Source: Anastatus disparis (Eukaryota; Arthropoda; Insecta; Hymenoptera; Eupelmidae). Taken from it: a stretch of DNA of 64,000 bases. The stretch's first letter is position 1. Every line of letters starts with the position of its first letter. The stretch lies in NCBI GenBank assembly GCA_017163975.1, contig JAFFSR010000136.1:5949501-6013500 (forward strand). The letters run 5' to 3'. Below are positions 14,631-27,800 of the stretch, piece after piece. The translations under genes were made by a program, and so were the position numbers. The notes beneath the pieces were generated by a model. That model worked only from the letters and a program-made list of their open reading frames with translations, did no database searches and was not told the DNA's origin.

Positions 14631-15050
14631 CATCTTTTAATAAATAAGTTATTGATTTATGATATATTATTATAAAAAATATATGCTATCGATAACCAAC
14701 TCTCTGATTAACTTAAAGACTTAAAATTTTTCATTGAAGCTTTTTCTTTCAATTATTCATTTCCAACATTTTAAAAATGTAAAAGTGGGTTGACTACATT
14801 GATGTAGCTATATTCAAATATTGCATGGTACAATATTCAAATCATCCTACAATCTTTAAATTATTGGAGATATATATATTATATAAATTCTAATACATAA
14901 TTTTATTTATTGTAACACTTCCTCTGTTCATATGAAGTAATAAATTCATTTCTACGAATTTCTTTCAAATTCCATTTGAAGCTGTATTCATTTTAAAAAA
15001 TAAATTAGATTATTTCATAAAACAAGAATAAAATTTGGATTTTTTTATCA
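14631..15050. other. A+T-rich spacer, nothing recognised
   Basis: No open frame, repeat or motif that I can support. It may be the decayed continuation of the copia element, whose integrase should lie here on the minus strand, but I could not recognise integrase motifs. Confidence 0.5.
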
Positions 15051-15182
15051 CACATAATAACAAATTTTTATTTTCATCATAATAATATAAACACTTTTGT
15101 CACTCATATGTTCTGAAGCTCCAGAATCTTGATTATTACCATTACCAAACGTCATTGTCATCACATGATTCCCAATCTTATT
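15051..15182 (-). pseudogene. Ty1/copia protease remnant (DSGASEHM)
   Basis: A short minus-strand open frame contains DSGASEHM at 15105-15128, the copia aspartic-protease active-site motif (DSGAS-x-HM). It is bounded by stops at both ends. It lies downstream of the gag remnant on the same strand in the expected gag-protease order. Integrase and reverse transcriptase were not found. Confidence 0.65.
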
Positions 15183-15390
15183 TCAACGCTTGACAAATAA
15201 TACCTTTTCCATATGAATTGTGAATTTAATTACAATAATAAACTCTAAGTATAATGGTTAGGCTTACGATACATAAAGTATCTTCTCCTCAGAAACGAAT
15301 TGTCTCTCTTCATTTGCTCTTGATTATGGCAGTTTTATCTCCCCTGTGACTGGCACCAAATTGAAAAGCGTGTATTTAAATTAAAAACTG

Positions 15391-15426
15391 GACGAGTTAT
15401 CTCGTCATTCGGCGCAGAGGGGTTAA
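15391..15426. mobile_element. piggyBac-like terminus lying inside the copia remnant
   Basis: A perfect palindrome GACGAG-TTAT-CTCGTC (15391-15406) is followed by ATTCGGCGCAGAGGGG and TTAA (15423-15426). Read outwards-in this is TTAACCCC plus a subterminal GACGAG palindrome, as in many insect piggyBac ends. The element should extend to lower coordinates, but I found no convincing opposite end, so this may be a solo or truncated end. Confidence 0.4.
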
Positions 15427-15458
15427 TTTTAATTTTTTTATATTTTTTTTATTTTTTA

Positions 15459-15653
15459 TTAACGAAGATTAGTAAAAATTAAAACACTACTTTCTTGGGC
15501 TGCTCTAGACGTCATCCTAAATTCTTTGGAATATAATTTTAGAATATAATTAGGCTGTTTGCAGTTCTGTTTCTTTCTGCTGTAAATTTCCAAGCGTTCA
15601 TAAGAACGTGAATAATAACTTATCCAGGTATTCAATACGTCGGACTTAACCAT
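15459..15653 (-). pseudogene. Possible continuation of the copia gag remnant
   Basis: A 64-codon minus-strand open frame between the gag and protease remnants. The stretch YILKLYSKEFRMTSRAAQES is loosely like the ILxTLPKEFxxFxSAW region of copia Gag. Position and strand fit; similarity alone is weak. Confidence 0.4.
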
Positions 15654-15784
15654 GCTTCATTCACATTTTACATTCATAATTTTAGTCAATATACCAAGTT
15701 TTACATTTTAGAGGTGTGCTGCACCATATAATCTGTAATGTTTTTAGAATAATCGTATTATTCTTATTATAATAGATACTTTTA

Positions 15785-16009
15785 AATACATATGCCATGT
15801 ACAGAGAACAATTTGTCCCATATGCTTTTGGCAGTCACTTCATGATGCACTTTAGGTTTTTGAGATAATGTTTAAACAATTACTTTTTGTGCTTTTCCAG
15901 CAGCAATTTTATAGCATTCAAGATGTTTTTATCTTTCTTTAGCTTTAACATTAAAATTCTTATTTGGTTCTTCTAGTCCTATTCATTCACCTATTACTAC
16001 ATCGTATGA
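15785..16009 (-). pseudogene. Ty1/copia gag (UBN2-type) remnant with three in-frame stops
   Basis: One minus-strand frame reads SYDVVIGE, stop, IGLEEPNKNFNVKAKER, stop, KHLECYKIAAGKAQKVIV, stop, TLSQKPKVHHEVTAKSIWDK, LFSVHG. AKAQKVIV-x-TLS...TAK-x-IWDKL-x-SV is the hallmark of copia-family Gag. The three stop codons show it is dead. The protease remnant downstream on the same strand supports the call. Confidence 0.75.
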
Positions 16010-16362
16010 TTTATATGATTTAAATACTCATTACCTATTTTGGACAACTCTATGCTTCAAAATATATTTCAAATAATTTTTTGAATGAAAAACCTAAGAC
16101 ATTATCATTTTTAAGATAAATCCTGGACCTTAAACCTCTTGAGGAATATGAATCTTTTAAGGAACAAATTATCAATTTGTATATTACGTATTGACATATT
16201 ATGAAAATTAGTATGTACTATTAGTGGTTAACTCTCTGATAAAATTATTGATTTTAGCTTTTTTTTAATTATTTATTTATAAAAATTTTAAATTATGAAA
16301 ATCAGTTGACAATAATATTATATTACATAAAAATCAACAAATTGCATACACATGTAAGCGTG

Positions 16363-16380
16363 CACACACACACACACACA
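16363..16380. repeat. (CA)9 microsatellite
   Basis: Nine perfect CA units. Confidence 0.9.
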
Positions 16381-16516
16381 TACATTAATATATTTTATCA
16401 TTTAAATATTAATAAAAAGTTTTTTTTTTTGAATGATAATTAATTTATGATAAGAATAAACCAGCGTTTCTGTGCTATCTTGAATAATCGTTTATTACAC
16501 TTTTATTGTAGCAATT

Positions 16517-16732
16517 TTATGTATATTTGAAGCAAAGCGAACAATCTAATTTGCAAGCAAGACATTTTCGTAGAACATTACGTGCCAAGTCCTTTTTCTC
16601 ACGACAGTACCTTCCACACATAAACTTTAAAGAGGTTAAATCGAAATTGTTTTTCAAAAGACTTAATCCTTTGAGAACCCCTTCTAAAATTCTCATTACT
16701 GGTCTATGCGAGTGCCATTTTACTCTCTGTAA
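16517..16732 (-). pseudogene. Cysteine-rich open frame, possibly a piggyBac transposase C-terminus
   Basis: A 71-codon stop-to-stop minus-strand frame (first Met at 16696) contains CGRYCREKK and then RKCLACKLDCSLCFKYT. The Cys spacing is x3, x13, x2, x3, x2. This resembles, but does not exactly match, the Cys-rich tail of piggyBac transposases (CxxC...CxxC...C...CFxxYH). The opposite strand is also open over 16527-16736, so the coding strand is uncertain. An acceptor-like aattacag lies at its upstream end. Confidence 0.3.
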
Positions 16733-19700
16733 TTAGAGTTCAAAATTATGATACTGAGCAAAATTAGACACATACGCGTGCACATACCTACACACATAAA
16801 AAGTATACGTTTATAGATAATGATTATACTTGTACAAATAATAGTATTTTTACGTTGGGAGGCTTTTTTCACCTTCAATTCTAAAAACACTTATAGTCAA
16901 TTTAAACTTATACATTTCATCAAAACAAAAAAGTTTATTTATATAGGTATATACTATAGAAATAAATATTAAAATAAAATTTAAAATACAAAAGTGTTTC
17001 ATGGGCTATTAATTTAGACACTATTTTATGTATGAAGGAAATGTCTTTACAGAAATATTATGAAAATTACTAAGAATATATCCTGACGATCAGTAATCTC
17101 GGCATAAAGTAAAAGTTGGAAAATATTTAGCGGACATCATTATATAAAAATCAAGTCTCAAGATAAAAATTACCGCTTAAAAAATATGTTGAAAATAACC
17201 TAAAAAATTTATTTAAAACAAATACACGCAAGTTTACATTTACCGATTAGATAAAGTAGTAAAAATGATTATTCAATTTTTATTAATTAGTGTTAATATT
17301 AAATTCTTCAAAGTTTATCATAAGTTTACTTCATTAATTTTTCAAGGATTTTCAACTTGAAATATTTTCGCTAAAAGTATTTTAAAATATATAATTTGAA
17401 TAAACAGTGATGGAATTTAATTACTCAAGATAATACAATAATCCAATAAAGCTTTGTTTTGAAAAAATATAAAAAATGCTGTTGTAATTAAAAAATTGTT
17501 TCACTGAACTATCTTTAAACAAACATAGTAAAACTTTTATAATCAATAAAAGAAATTGGAATGTTAGAATTTATATTTTATTTTTATTATTGAAAACGTA
17601 ATCTGTAACAATAGTACCAATACGCAAAATGGAAAACCCTAACGTACACACAAAAATAGCTTAATGTAAAAAAAAAAAATGTTAAAATTTCGTATGTAAA
17701 AAGTTTGCACACATCTGCGCACATAAAGGTCGTGCAATAAATATTAGAAAATAGAGGCATTTCAGGGTAGAAAAATAGACATAGGGATCGAGTTCGACCT
17801 CTTAACGAGTTACGCGAGACGTGAAGTAAGTTTTCTTTCCAAGCCTCTGGCATATAAGGTTTTCTTTTTTATTTCTTTTTTTTTATTTTTCATTTTATCT
17901 TCCCGTTTTCTTTTTTTTTTTGCTATCGCTTACAGTGCACTTCTTTCACTTTTACGCGTACATGCCTTTTTCCGTAAGGTTGCACGTGTATAGTGTACAT
18001 ACATAAAGAAAAAGGATCTTCCTAGGATCTTCTTTAGTAATACCGTGTGTATATGTCTATGTGTATATAAAAGGTGTGACCACGGGTTGGTCTAATCTCA
18101 TTTTTTTTTATTTCATTCGTGCTCGACCAAATGAAAATGATGTGAAGTTAATTAAAAAGTCTGCTAAAGTCTATAGACTTAGAGTGAAAGATAGTTGATT
18201 GCTTTATGTCGTTAGTTTAAAGATTGAAGAAATTCTTGAATTAACTGCATTTTTTTATGAAAAATACTTTGATACTATCGTGTAATGCATATATAAAGAA
18301 TATAATGAACTAATGGTGCATTTATTTTTTTGCTTTATAATTGATTGATTTTTATTTAACTCTTCATTTCAATTATTAAACATTAAACAAATTTTATTAT
18401 GATTCTAAAAATTAAAATTTTTTTCTGAACTTGAAGTAGATTTTTAAAATAATAGTAACGTTATGAGTATTCTTTTTCTGATCAGTTTTGCCAGCGAATT
18501 AAAGTATCTTGTTTTAATCAATTTATAATAAATAAAAATAAATTTTTTTCATAAAAGTATTTAATTAAGAGTATTTAATTAACTTTACTCCAACTTTGTA
18601 AATTATCGGACTTAATTACTGACTTGGAAATTAAATTAATCAAATATAATAAAAGTAATATTTATTTTAGTTTGTATGTGTTCGACATGCAATAAATGAA
18701 ATTAAAATAATTTAAAATATTTGATTTTACAGTTTTTTTGCAATATGTTTTATAAATTGGTATTCAGAGCAGAAAACTATGCATAGGAACTTTTAATGTT
18801 TAATTCGAGTTTATAAAAATCATAATAAAAAAGATTATTTTATATAAAGTTTCATAAAACAGCTGTAAATATCTTCCCAGCACAAATTGAAGATACCATA
18901 AAGCTTTAAAGCTCATACTTTTTAATAATAATAAAGTGAAAAGACATTAAACATCTCACCTCGTTCACGGGAAATCTTTTTAAAATTCAATCAACGTGCT
19001 GTTACTACTAAAAGTCGCAAAGGGTGAATGCTACAAAATAAAAAGGAAAAAAGAAAGAAACATAGCAGTGTCGTCTGTCAATAATACACAGCCTCGGAAA
19101 TCAACGTTACAAAGCAGACACTTGCTCAAAAAAGTACAAAAGAAAGAAAAGAAAAAAAAAAAAAGATGTGAAGAGAATACAAAAAATGAAATAAAGGTCG
19201 AACGAGAGGTTTTACCCTTTCAAAGAATATCTTATATACCGACGCTAAGGGAAAATAATTTTTCAATATTTTCGAGCAACTTAACTCTATACAGTTATTC
19301 GTTTGCTATATATATATGTGGCTTGCTTCGCAAAAGTCCCCTTAATTCCTCAAGCGTCGAGCGTACTTGGATACTCGTCTCTCTTTCTATTTCTCTCCCT
19401 CTCCCTCTTTTATACATTGAGTCAAAGAGAACACCCTCAGAGAGAAGAGAGAAGCGAAATGCTACTGCTGCTGGGTGGGAGTATTGATCCAGAATGCCGG
19501 CGACCGACCGCCTAGTAGAATCTACCTCCTCTCATCATGCGCGCGCTTGTTTCATTCCCTCTGTTTTTTTTTCTTCTTTTTTTACTCTCTTCTATACCCT
19601 ATTCTATTCGTCCGAAAGTTCCTCGTTTCTTCTTCTTCCTCTTATTTTTCTTCTCTTGAGCCTCTGTACTTTTTCTCCATTCTCTCCATCTTTCTAGCTT

Positions 19701-22700
19701 TCTTTATTTTTTTCTTTCTGCTTGTTTTTAATACCTAAGTGACCGAGCTTCCGTCTCTTTGGATATATTTCTCTTAAGTTTGTCTTTTCTATCTCAATTT
19801 TCTTTAGTCATATACGTACATGAATATTCTTTTATATATATGTACACAGGTTCAGCTATAGAAATACCGGCTTGCTCTAGTGTATATAGATTCTTTCTTT
19901 TCTTTCTGTTCGTATACACATATAGCCGCTAGTTAACTTCCATTTTACGCGTGTGCGCACACTCAAGAAAAGACCCTTTTCATAGGTTTATACATAAACC
20001 GGCTGGTATTCTCTCATCCAGAGTGTGGGCGCCAACTTAACTATGGAGCGCGCCACTTTCCATCTTTTCTTTCGCCTTTCCTGTTTATTTTTTCTAGCTT
20101 TTTTTTCTTAGCTACGCTATGCACTTCTTTCCTCCTTGCTATACTTTTTTTCTTCCTTTTTTTGCGCATTTTTATTATATATATACCAAGATCCTATTCA
20201 AGAGTTTTATACGATGGACGAAGAAAAATTGTATGTATATACAGATATACAGGTATGACTATGCAATTGCCTGCTTCGTGCGATAAGTCAATTTTGCTTG
20301 GAAGGAGAACCGACTCGAGTTAATTTTCGCAGACTTTTAATTTTCCGCGAGATGATCTTATACTCTCTTTCGTTTTTTTTCTGTTTTTTCTTTTTTTATT
20401 TCTCTAAAAGCGGATGAATTTGAATGCGGAATTGGAGCCAACTAAATTCGAAAAGAAATTAAAGTGATCATTATTTTTTAAATTTTATTCTTGTTGTTTT
20501 CTTTTTCCGTATAATACTGCATTACATTAATTTTATTTCCGTTTACTTTTCTTAATGTACACAAAGTGGCCGAATAAGAGGGAATCATGAAAAATGGGAT
20601 GCGATGTACTTTTCTTGGATTAATTCAGAAAAGGGCAGAGACTATGGTCAATCGATATTAAAGAAAACGATAGACAAACATTACGATACTGATAAAAATT
20701 CTTTTATATTGACATTTTTTAATAACCCTTTTATTTGATACGCTATTTCTATTAGAATTTTATTATATATAATGCTACTAACTTAAAATTATGCAAAATT
20801 AATTAAAAGCAGTTTCGTAAAACTTAAACTTAAATTATCTAAACTAAAATAACTTAAATAAGTAAAAAGTAATAAAAAAATGTAAATTAACCGCAAATAT
20901 TTTTTCTTTATTTTATATATGTGCGACATTTTAAAATACTTTTTATTTTATTATTAAAATAGAGTGAGCAATTTTTTATTCTCGTTGATATTAATTTTGA
21001 ATGAAACAAACGATTTTTCAATATTCGGTTAAAAACCACAGAAATTCAATAGCAAATTGGCTATCCGTAAAAAATTAAATAATATAGAGTATATGGTAAA
21101 TTAACAGCATATAAATTATTGAAAATTGATAGTAATATAAAAACAATCTTGATTATGAATTTATGAACCGCAACATATAATAAATCATTTGTTTAATAAT
21201 AGTTTGTAAAATAAATTTTTAAAAATTTATTTGTTATGCAGAAAATTTTTTTCTCGTAAACTAATGTTACATTTTCTCAAATTTATTATTACAGCAAAAA
21301 AGATAAGAGATTAAAGGACTTAAGTAAATAGTGACCATATTCATGCAATAAGTTATATGCACAGCCATTAGCTCGAAAAATTACGAACATTTTGCCATCA
21401 GCACAGCTGTTACATTCTGAAATCTAAAATTTAATGCAATTTAAAAAAAAAATAATTCTTTTTTTTTTTTTTTCAAATTTTTATAAGCAATTTTCTAGGT
21501 ACAAGATATTTTGAAATCTTTTTAATATAGGAGTAAATTTTATTATTATCAAATCAATTTTTCTGAACATTTATATAAAAAAAATGTAGGATTGTTTTGA
21601 AATACTTTTATTTCCATCTTTGTTGGCATCTATCAATTTCTTATGTAAACTGATATGATGAATAATGAGATTTATGAAATACGATACGACTCTGCCATGA
21701 CAGTTTGACAAGAAGAAAAAAAGGACTAAATAATAAGAAAATAAGGAAGGACAAACAAAGATGCCAATTATTTTATAAAATAGCTTTAAACAATGATAGT
21801 ACGTTCTTACTTTTTTTTTATTGTAATAATAAGTTAAAATTACAATCGATAAATGTTAATAATATATTCAATGATGCTGAAGTTCTATTTAGGAAATTTC
21901 TATACTAGTGGCAATAGAAACGTATATTGTCTTTTAATGAATTGGATTTATAATATTGGAGCAATTGAAAGCTTATAAAGTCAAAACACATTACAATAAA
22001 AGGTGATACGTAATATAAGGTAATAGGATAATGCCAAGTTGCGACTTCATACAAAACTATAGTTCATCTTTCAAAGTATGCATAATTAAGCAAAATCAAA
22101 ACATATTTTTTTATTTTAAAAATAATTTTAAAATTTTATACTTTGATTCAATTTCATTTTATTTACAGTAACGTACATAATAAATATTATGTAATTAGTT
22201 GAATTAAGTGAAGAGATAAATTTATTTTGTTAAAAATATTAAAAGTCAGTATTGACCGATTTTCCGTTATAATCCCAAATATATTGAATAAATGCAGATT
22301 TGAAAAAAAAAGTTATTAAACCATTTTGACTACAGTTTATAATCTAGATCTTACGAAACTTTACTGTATGTTGAAAATGAAATTTTAATGAACATAATCC
22401 TCTTATGAATCACAGTTAAATAGCCAATGAAAAAAAAATCATAAAATCTCATATCTTTATTATTTATACTATCTCTGTTCTTTTTGGGGTTCAATTTTAT
22501 CCTGAATTTTCGGTTTTTTTTCTTTATAGCTACCAGTTTGTGTAATTTTCACTTCTTTTTTGACATCAGTTTGATTAATCCCTTTTTTCCATGAAAACTT
22601 TATTAAGCCTTTTAACCTATTTCACGCTTTATATCTCTCTCATACATCAAATATATATTATGTGCACTATTAACAATACAGACATGAAATAAACTTTATT

Positions 22701-24040
22701 GTGACGCATTAATTAAAGATCATGTAAACATAAAATTCTATACATAACAATGCGCTAAATTTCGAGTGATTTAATCCAAACAAAATGTAGTACGCAAATT
22801 TTAATTTTATTAGAAAAATATAACAAATTTCATAAAAATTTGTATTATGTACTTAAGATGCTACCATATATCTCATTTCTAATTAAAAAAAATTTATTTT
22901 CTTGAAAAAACTAATAATTGGAGGCAGAAATTAATAGACGTGCACATCTTATGTAACAATGTTTTTTGACTTTTATCAACGGGTCCGAAATGAAATTTTT
23001 TATTTTCGATAAAATCCAATTTAAAAGTCAAAATTCTTTTTACGAATATTGTTTTTTTTTCAAGTTCAAAAGTATTTTATAATCTTTCTATGAAAACTAT
23101 GAAAATAACTGACTTAAAGAAAGGTACTTTTATGCATTTTATATTTTCTCATTACTTTTTAAAGCCATTAAAACATTTCTTTTTATTTTTAATAAAAGAA
23201 AAGGTAAAAATGAAAAGAAGAACGAAGAAAAAAAGACACGCTTCGACCATAAAACGTTCCATTCGTGTGATTCGTTTTTACCGGCTATGTGCTGTCATCG
23301 TACGCGAGTAGAATCACTTTCAGAACTTAAAGGCTATGGCAAAACTATACCTACGCACCATTTTCTTTCTCTAATAATATTACCGATTTTACTATGAATA
23401 TAAACGAGCTCATAACTGTTTTAGCTCTTTTGTTAATTATTACTGTAAATATTTTTACTTTTCTTTTTTAAAATTTGCTTTCTATTTTTTTCACAAACAT
23501 ATGTCCATAGATTTTCGTATATTTTTCGTTTCGGGCATGTAGTGACATTTTACAATCAAAAGAAAAGAAAAGAAAAGTAGCTACTTTAATATCCAAGTGA
23601 TGTATTATTGTTTGCTAAGGTATTTAAAAAAAAACGATTTAAAAAAAGTCGTTCAAGTACCTTCCTCAAGTGCAAACGGCCAAAAGGAATTATTATTCCA
23701 CGAAGTGGGCGAGCTGCCATTTTCTTTCTTTCTCTCTTATTTGCAGTCAAGCAATTATATAAAAGATGATTCATTCAAACTTGACTTTGCACACATGCGT
23801 TAACGGAAGTGGCTAGCGCAATGTCTTATTGTCTTTAAATATATTTTTTTTCTCTTTCATCTTATTTTAATTATAATATAAATTTTTAATCAGTTTTATT
23901 ATTTAACATTTCCTCGTAAAAATTCATCTTTAATATTCACAATTCTTTGAGCAAAATATTTTTAGTATACTTTTTTTTTGCATTAATTCAAAAACTGATA
24001 TCGATTTTTATTTATACTGAATATCTCGGAAAACTCTGTC
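16733..24040. other. Non-coding DNA with a mixed-composition islet at about 19000-20060
   Basis: No gene supported. The islet has TC-rich tracts (19380-19410, 19560-19700), CpG words near 19490-19545 and GTGGGCGCCAAC near 20026-20037. The 163-codon open frame at 18996-19487 is Lys/Ser/Leu-biased low-complexity sequence without a recognisable domain. An (AAAAG)4 run is at 23558-23577. Confidence 0.5.
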
Positions 24041-24860
24041 CCCCCATGGAAGAAGGCAATTCCGGACTGGATTTGGTACGGTACTGGTGCCCGTGATTCC
24101 AGTACTGATTCCCAATGCTGGTTCGGTATCCGTTTAATATTTAAATGATAATATAGGACCGAACTATCAATGCCAATGCAGGCACAATACTGATTACCAG
24201 TATTTACCAGTCATCGAATAATTTATCATTTAATTTATATAATTAAGTATTATTTATTTAAATAAATAAATCATCTTTTTCTTACAAAATTTTTTGGAAT
24301 AAAAACACTTTTGAAATCAATAAATCGCTGTTCATTATACGACCATAATCCATTAATTTTGAAAATAAACTTAACCAATTTTCCTATTATTGCGCCTTAA
24401 TTTGTATTTTTATTTAAATCAGTTTTTTTCTCGAAGCTTAAAGAATCGACTACAGACTTTACAGATGTTTTTTACAATGCTGACAAATTAAATTTCTTCA
24501 ATGCTTCTTGTTTTTTCAAATAATAACTACTCTTTTATACATTTTTTTATAGCGCGTATTGTGCACATGTACGTATAAAATTATTAGGTTATAATGAGGT
24601 TATATTCAAACAAATATTATGTCATTGCAAGTACTTGCTTAGCAACGACAACAACGGCAAACGGTACTGGAGCAATACTATAATAATATTCTATCGATAG
24701 AATCTGGCAAACGATATTGGAACGATACCTTTCTATATTATTTGGTCCGATATTATCATTTCGATATTGGATACAAGCTTGTTTCAGTACCGGGCATACG
24801 TAGGACGGTGACCAATATTTAGCCATTATCAGGCCGTTAATTCAAAGCTGGCAGTTCTTT
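24041..24860. repeat. Degenerate fold-back / palindrome-rich region
   Basis: Two clusters of related TACTGG/ATATTGG/TACCG words face each other: 24075-24215 and 24660-24800. The left cluster itself folds: CAGTACTGATTCCCAATGCT and GGTTCGGTATCC at about 24100-24135 against the complement of GGACCGAACTATCAATGCC at about 24157. The right cluster contains a perfect 16-bp palindrome ATTCTATCGATAGAAT (24689-24704). The minus open frame 24617-24826 runs through this and looks accidental. Likely an old non-autonomous element. Confidence 0.4.
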
Positions 24861-27800
24861 CATGGGCCGTGCTCTATAATTTCATTTAAATGATACACTT
24901 ATCAATTAACGAATATACACAAAATAGGCTACTTTACACTGGGTAATTCATGTAACCTTATATTAAAGCTTAAACCATCATATAGCTGAAAACTAAACTT
25001 TAAATTAATCGACCTGATAATAATTATACTCCAATAAATACTAATTAGATAGAAAATTTTCGATATATCAATAAAACGTTAACGATAGTTTAATCAAACA
25101 CTTTTAATTATTCTAATTATTGCATTAAAACTTTTTAATAAGAATTTTCGGTTAATTATGTTGCATAATTAGTTTACGAAATAGTTAATTCGTCAAACAA
25201 TGTAATAATTCGAGCGCAAAATTAATACTTTGATAATGTATACTCGAATTGAATCAATTAATCTAAATATTGTTCACAGATTAATTTGAATATATTATGA
25301 ATGCATTAAATAAAAAACTTTTGTTGAATATAAATTATCATCATTGTACTACCGTTTTCATTATTATTTTAGAATAAACAATGTCGTCAACTTTATAATA
25401 GCTTATAAAAACTTTTAAAACTGGCTTAACCGTTTGTTAATTTGTTAAGAAAAGTTTTAATTATAATCTAAATAAAAAAATTATTCGAATCTTTATTTTT
25501 TCAACTTTATTAAAATTATTTTTATGAAAAATTGAAAATATATATTTTTTTTTAATGTTACTTTGTAAGAGTTACACTATTTAAAAAAAAAAATAAAATC
25601 TTTGTTTTGAATACCATATTTTATTTTTATACTTCTACAATAATTATAATTATCAAATTAAAGCATTAATTTGTCAAGTGCTTACAATTATTTAAACTTG
25701 CAAATATGGTAAGACTTATATATAAAGTTGAAAGCATCCAGCTGTTGTAAATAAGTTTTATTAAAACTAACAAACTAAGCCAACTAGCAAATTCTTGGCC
25801 GAACACATAGTCTAATAAAAGAAATTCATAATTTTAGCAAAGATCAACAACTCATCATATACTTCCTATACAATATACAGGTGCATTTGTTGTTTCATGT
25901 ACACAAAATGCTAAAATCTCTTTGTCTTTAATTTTAAGCATGATTCCCTATACGACATGACTCTTGTCAAAGTTGAGAATTTAGCCTTGTCACACTGCTA
26001 AAACGAGCCTTCCAAGTTTTGCATAATTGAATTCGCGTAGTATGCAAACTTGATAGATTCTCAGAGAAGAAACCAAACTTCCTTTAGGTATAAAGGGGTA
26101 AAAGCGTATAAGAGATTCTATGCTTCTTCATTTTTTTCTTTTAGTATAGCAGTGCATGAACTTGTTCTTAAAGGATTTTGAGCTTTGATTCCATGAGCTT
26201 TCTTTCATTAGAGTATAAACTTTTTAACTTGGAAAAGACGATCTCCATTGTTATGATGCATTGAAAAAGTTTTAAAAGTGAAAAAAGTTTAATAACATTG
26301 CTTTCATTGTGAATTAATGTTGTAGGTTTTTAAGATTTTTATTTTCATTACTGTTTAATGTGTACTTTGATTTTATTTTTGTGAACATAATGATATTTAT
26401 TCATGAATTAATTGAAATAGTATTTTATTGTGCTTAAAGCAATATAAAGGATTTTCAAATTTTAAAGAGTTTTTTTATTAGAAAATTTAATCCACAATTA
26501 ATTAATTTGTTCCTAATAGCTAAAAAAAACTTCATAATTAATACATTAATTTTCAAATTATATTTTCTTTTCAAATAAATTTAAATGAAAATTCGAAAAT
26601 AATATTCATATTTTAATTAAATTTTCAAAATATCTTCAAAGTTATTTTGCTTTTCAAAAAATAAATTTAATGAATATTTACGTGAAAGTTATGTTACTAA
26701 CGTTATGGTATTCTTTAGGGATTAAAATTGTATCGAGCGCGAGTTACATGCTTATATCATGTATTCACAACGATTATTTAAAGATATACTACATTCATAA
26801 TATATTGCTAAAAAAAGATGATGTTCAAAAAGTTTGGTATTTCAAAGAGAAAGAGTTTAAATGAATTTTAGAGAACGTAAGCTTTGATCAGTTTTCTCGT
26901 TTTCTTTTCCTTTATTACCTTTTTTGCGCAAAAATGAAAAAAAAAAACATTTATTTTTTCCACGAAATACGAAAGTATACTTCTGCCACCATATTTATTT
27001 TATCAAACAATCCACAACGTATGCTTTGATATGATATATATATACTTTTTAGACATTGGTTAAAATATTGCAAGACATTCCGTGATTATGAAAAGTTTTT
27101 TGTTCAAAGTAATAATTTAAGAATTCCAAGAACATTAATTGATTGCTAAATTAAGTATTTGAAGAAATCAAGTAGACTAAAGTAGATTGGATCAGAATAG
27201 ATACGATAAATTACAAAAATACGTGTATACTTGTTCCTTGAATTCTTGCAATATTTAATTAATAATTCATCGTTATTTAGTAATGCAAATAACATCGATA
27301 TAACCTTCATCAAATTAACATACAAATATAAATTTAATTACTATAGATTGAATGATTATTTGATTTCAAAGAGCGATGCTCAGGCATTGGTAAATTAAAT
27401 AACGAAATTAAAATTGGTGTATTAAATTAAACATCCCCCAAATGAATAATTCGTAACATCATATTCCTTAGATTATATGAACAATCAATTCTATTCCATT
27501 AACATTTTTATTAGTTTTCGTTACCTATTGAATTAAATATATTTTCGAATATAAAAACTAAATAAATAATGTAGTTTTTTGGCAATCAAAATGTTTTTCT
27601 TCCCTTAGATGTACATATTATCTTGATGAGTTTACGTCACGTATTAAGAAGAGAAACCTCTAATAAAAATTACCATGACTTTGATGATAATGCTAAAATA
27701 TTTTGTCAACGTGAAAAAAGTTATGTATTATCTTGATAAAAATAGTCAAAAGAATATATATCACCTTCTTTAACGACATTTACGTCTCGAGATAATCATC

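Noticed and set aside
18996..19487. 163-codon open frame, the longest in the window
   Set aside because: Low-complexity Lys/Ser/Leu composition from A-rich and TC-rich tracts, no domain, no splice context.
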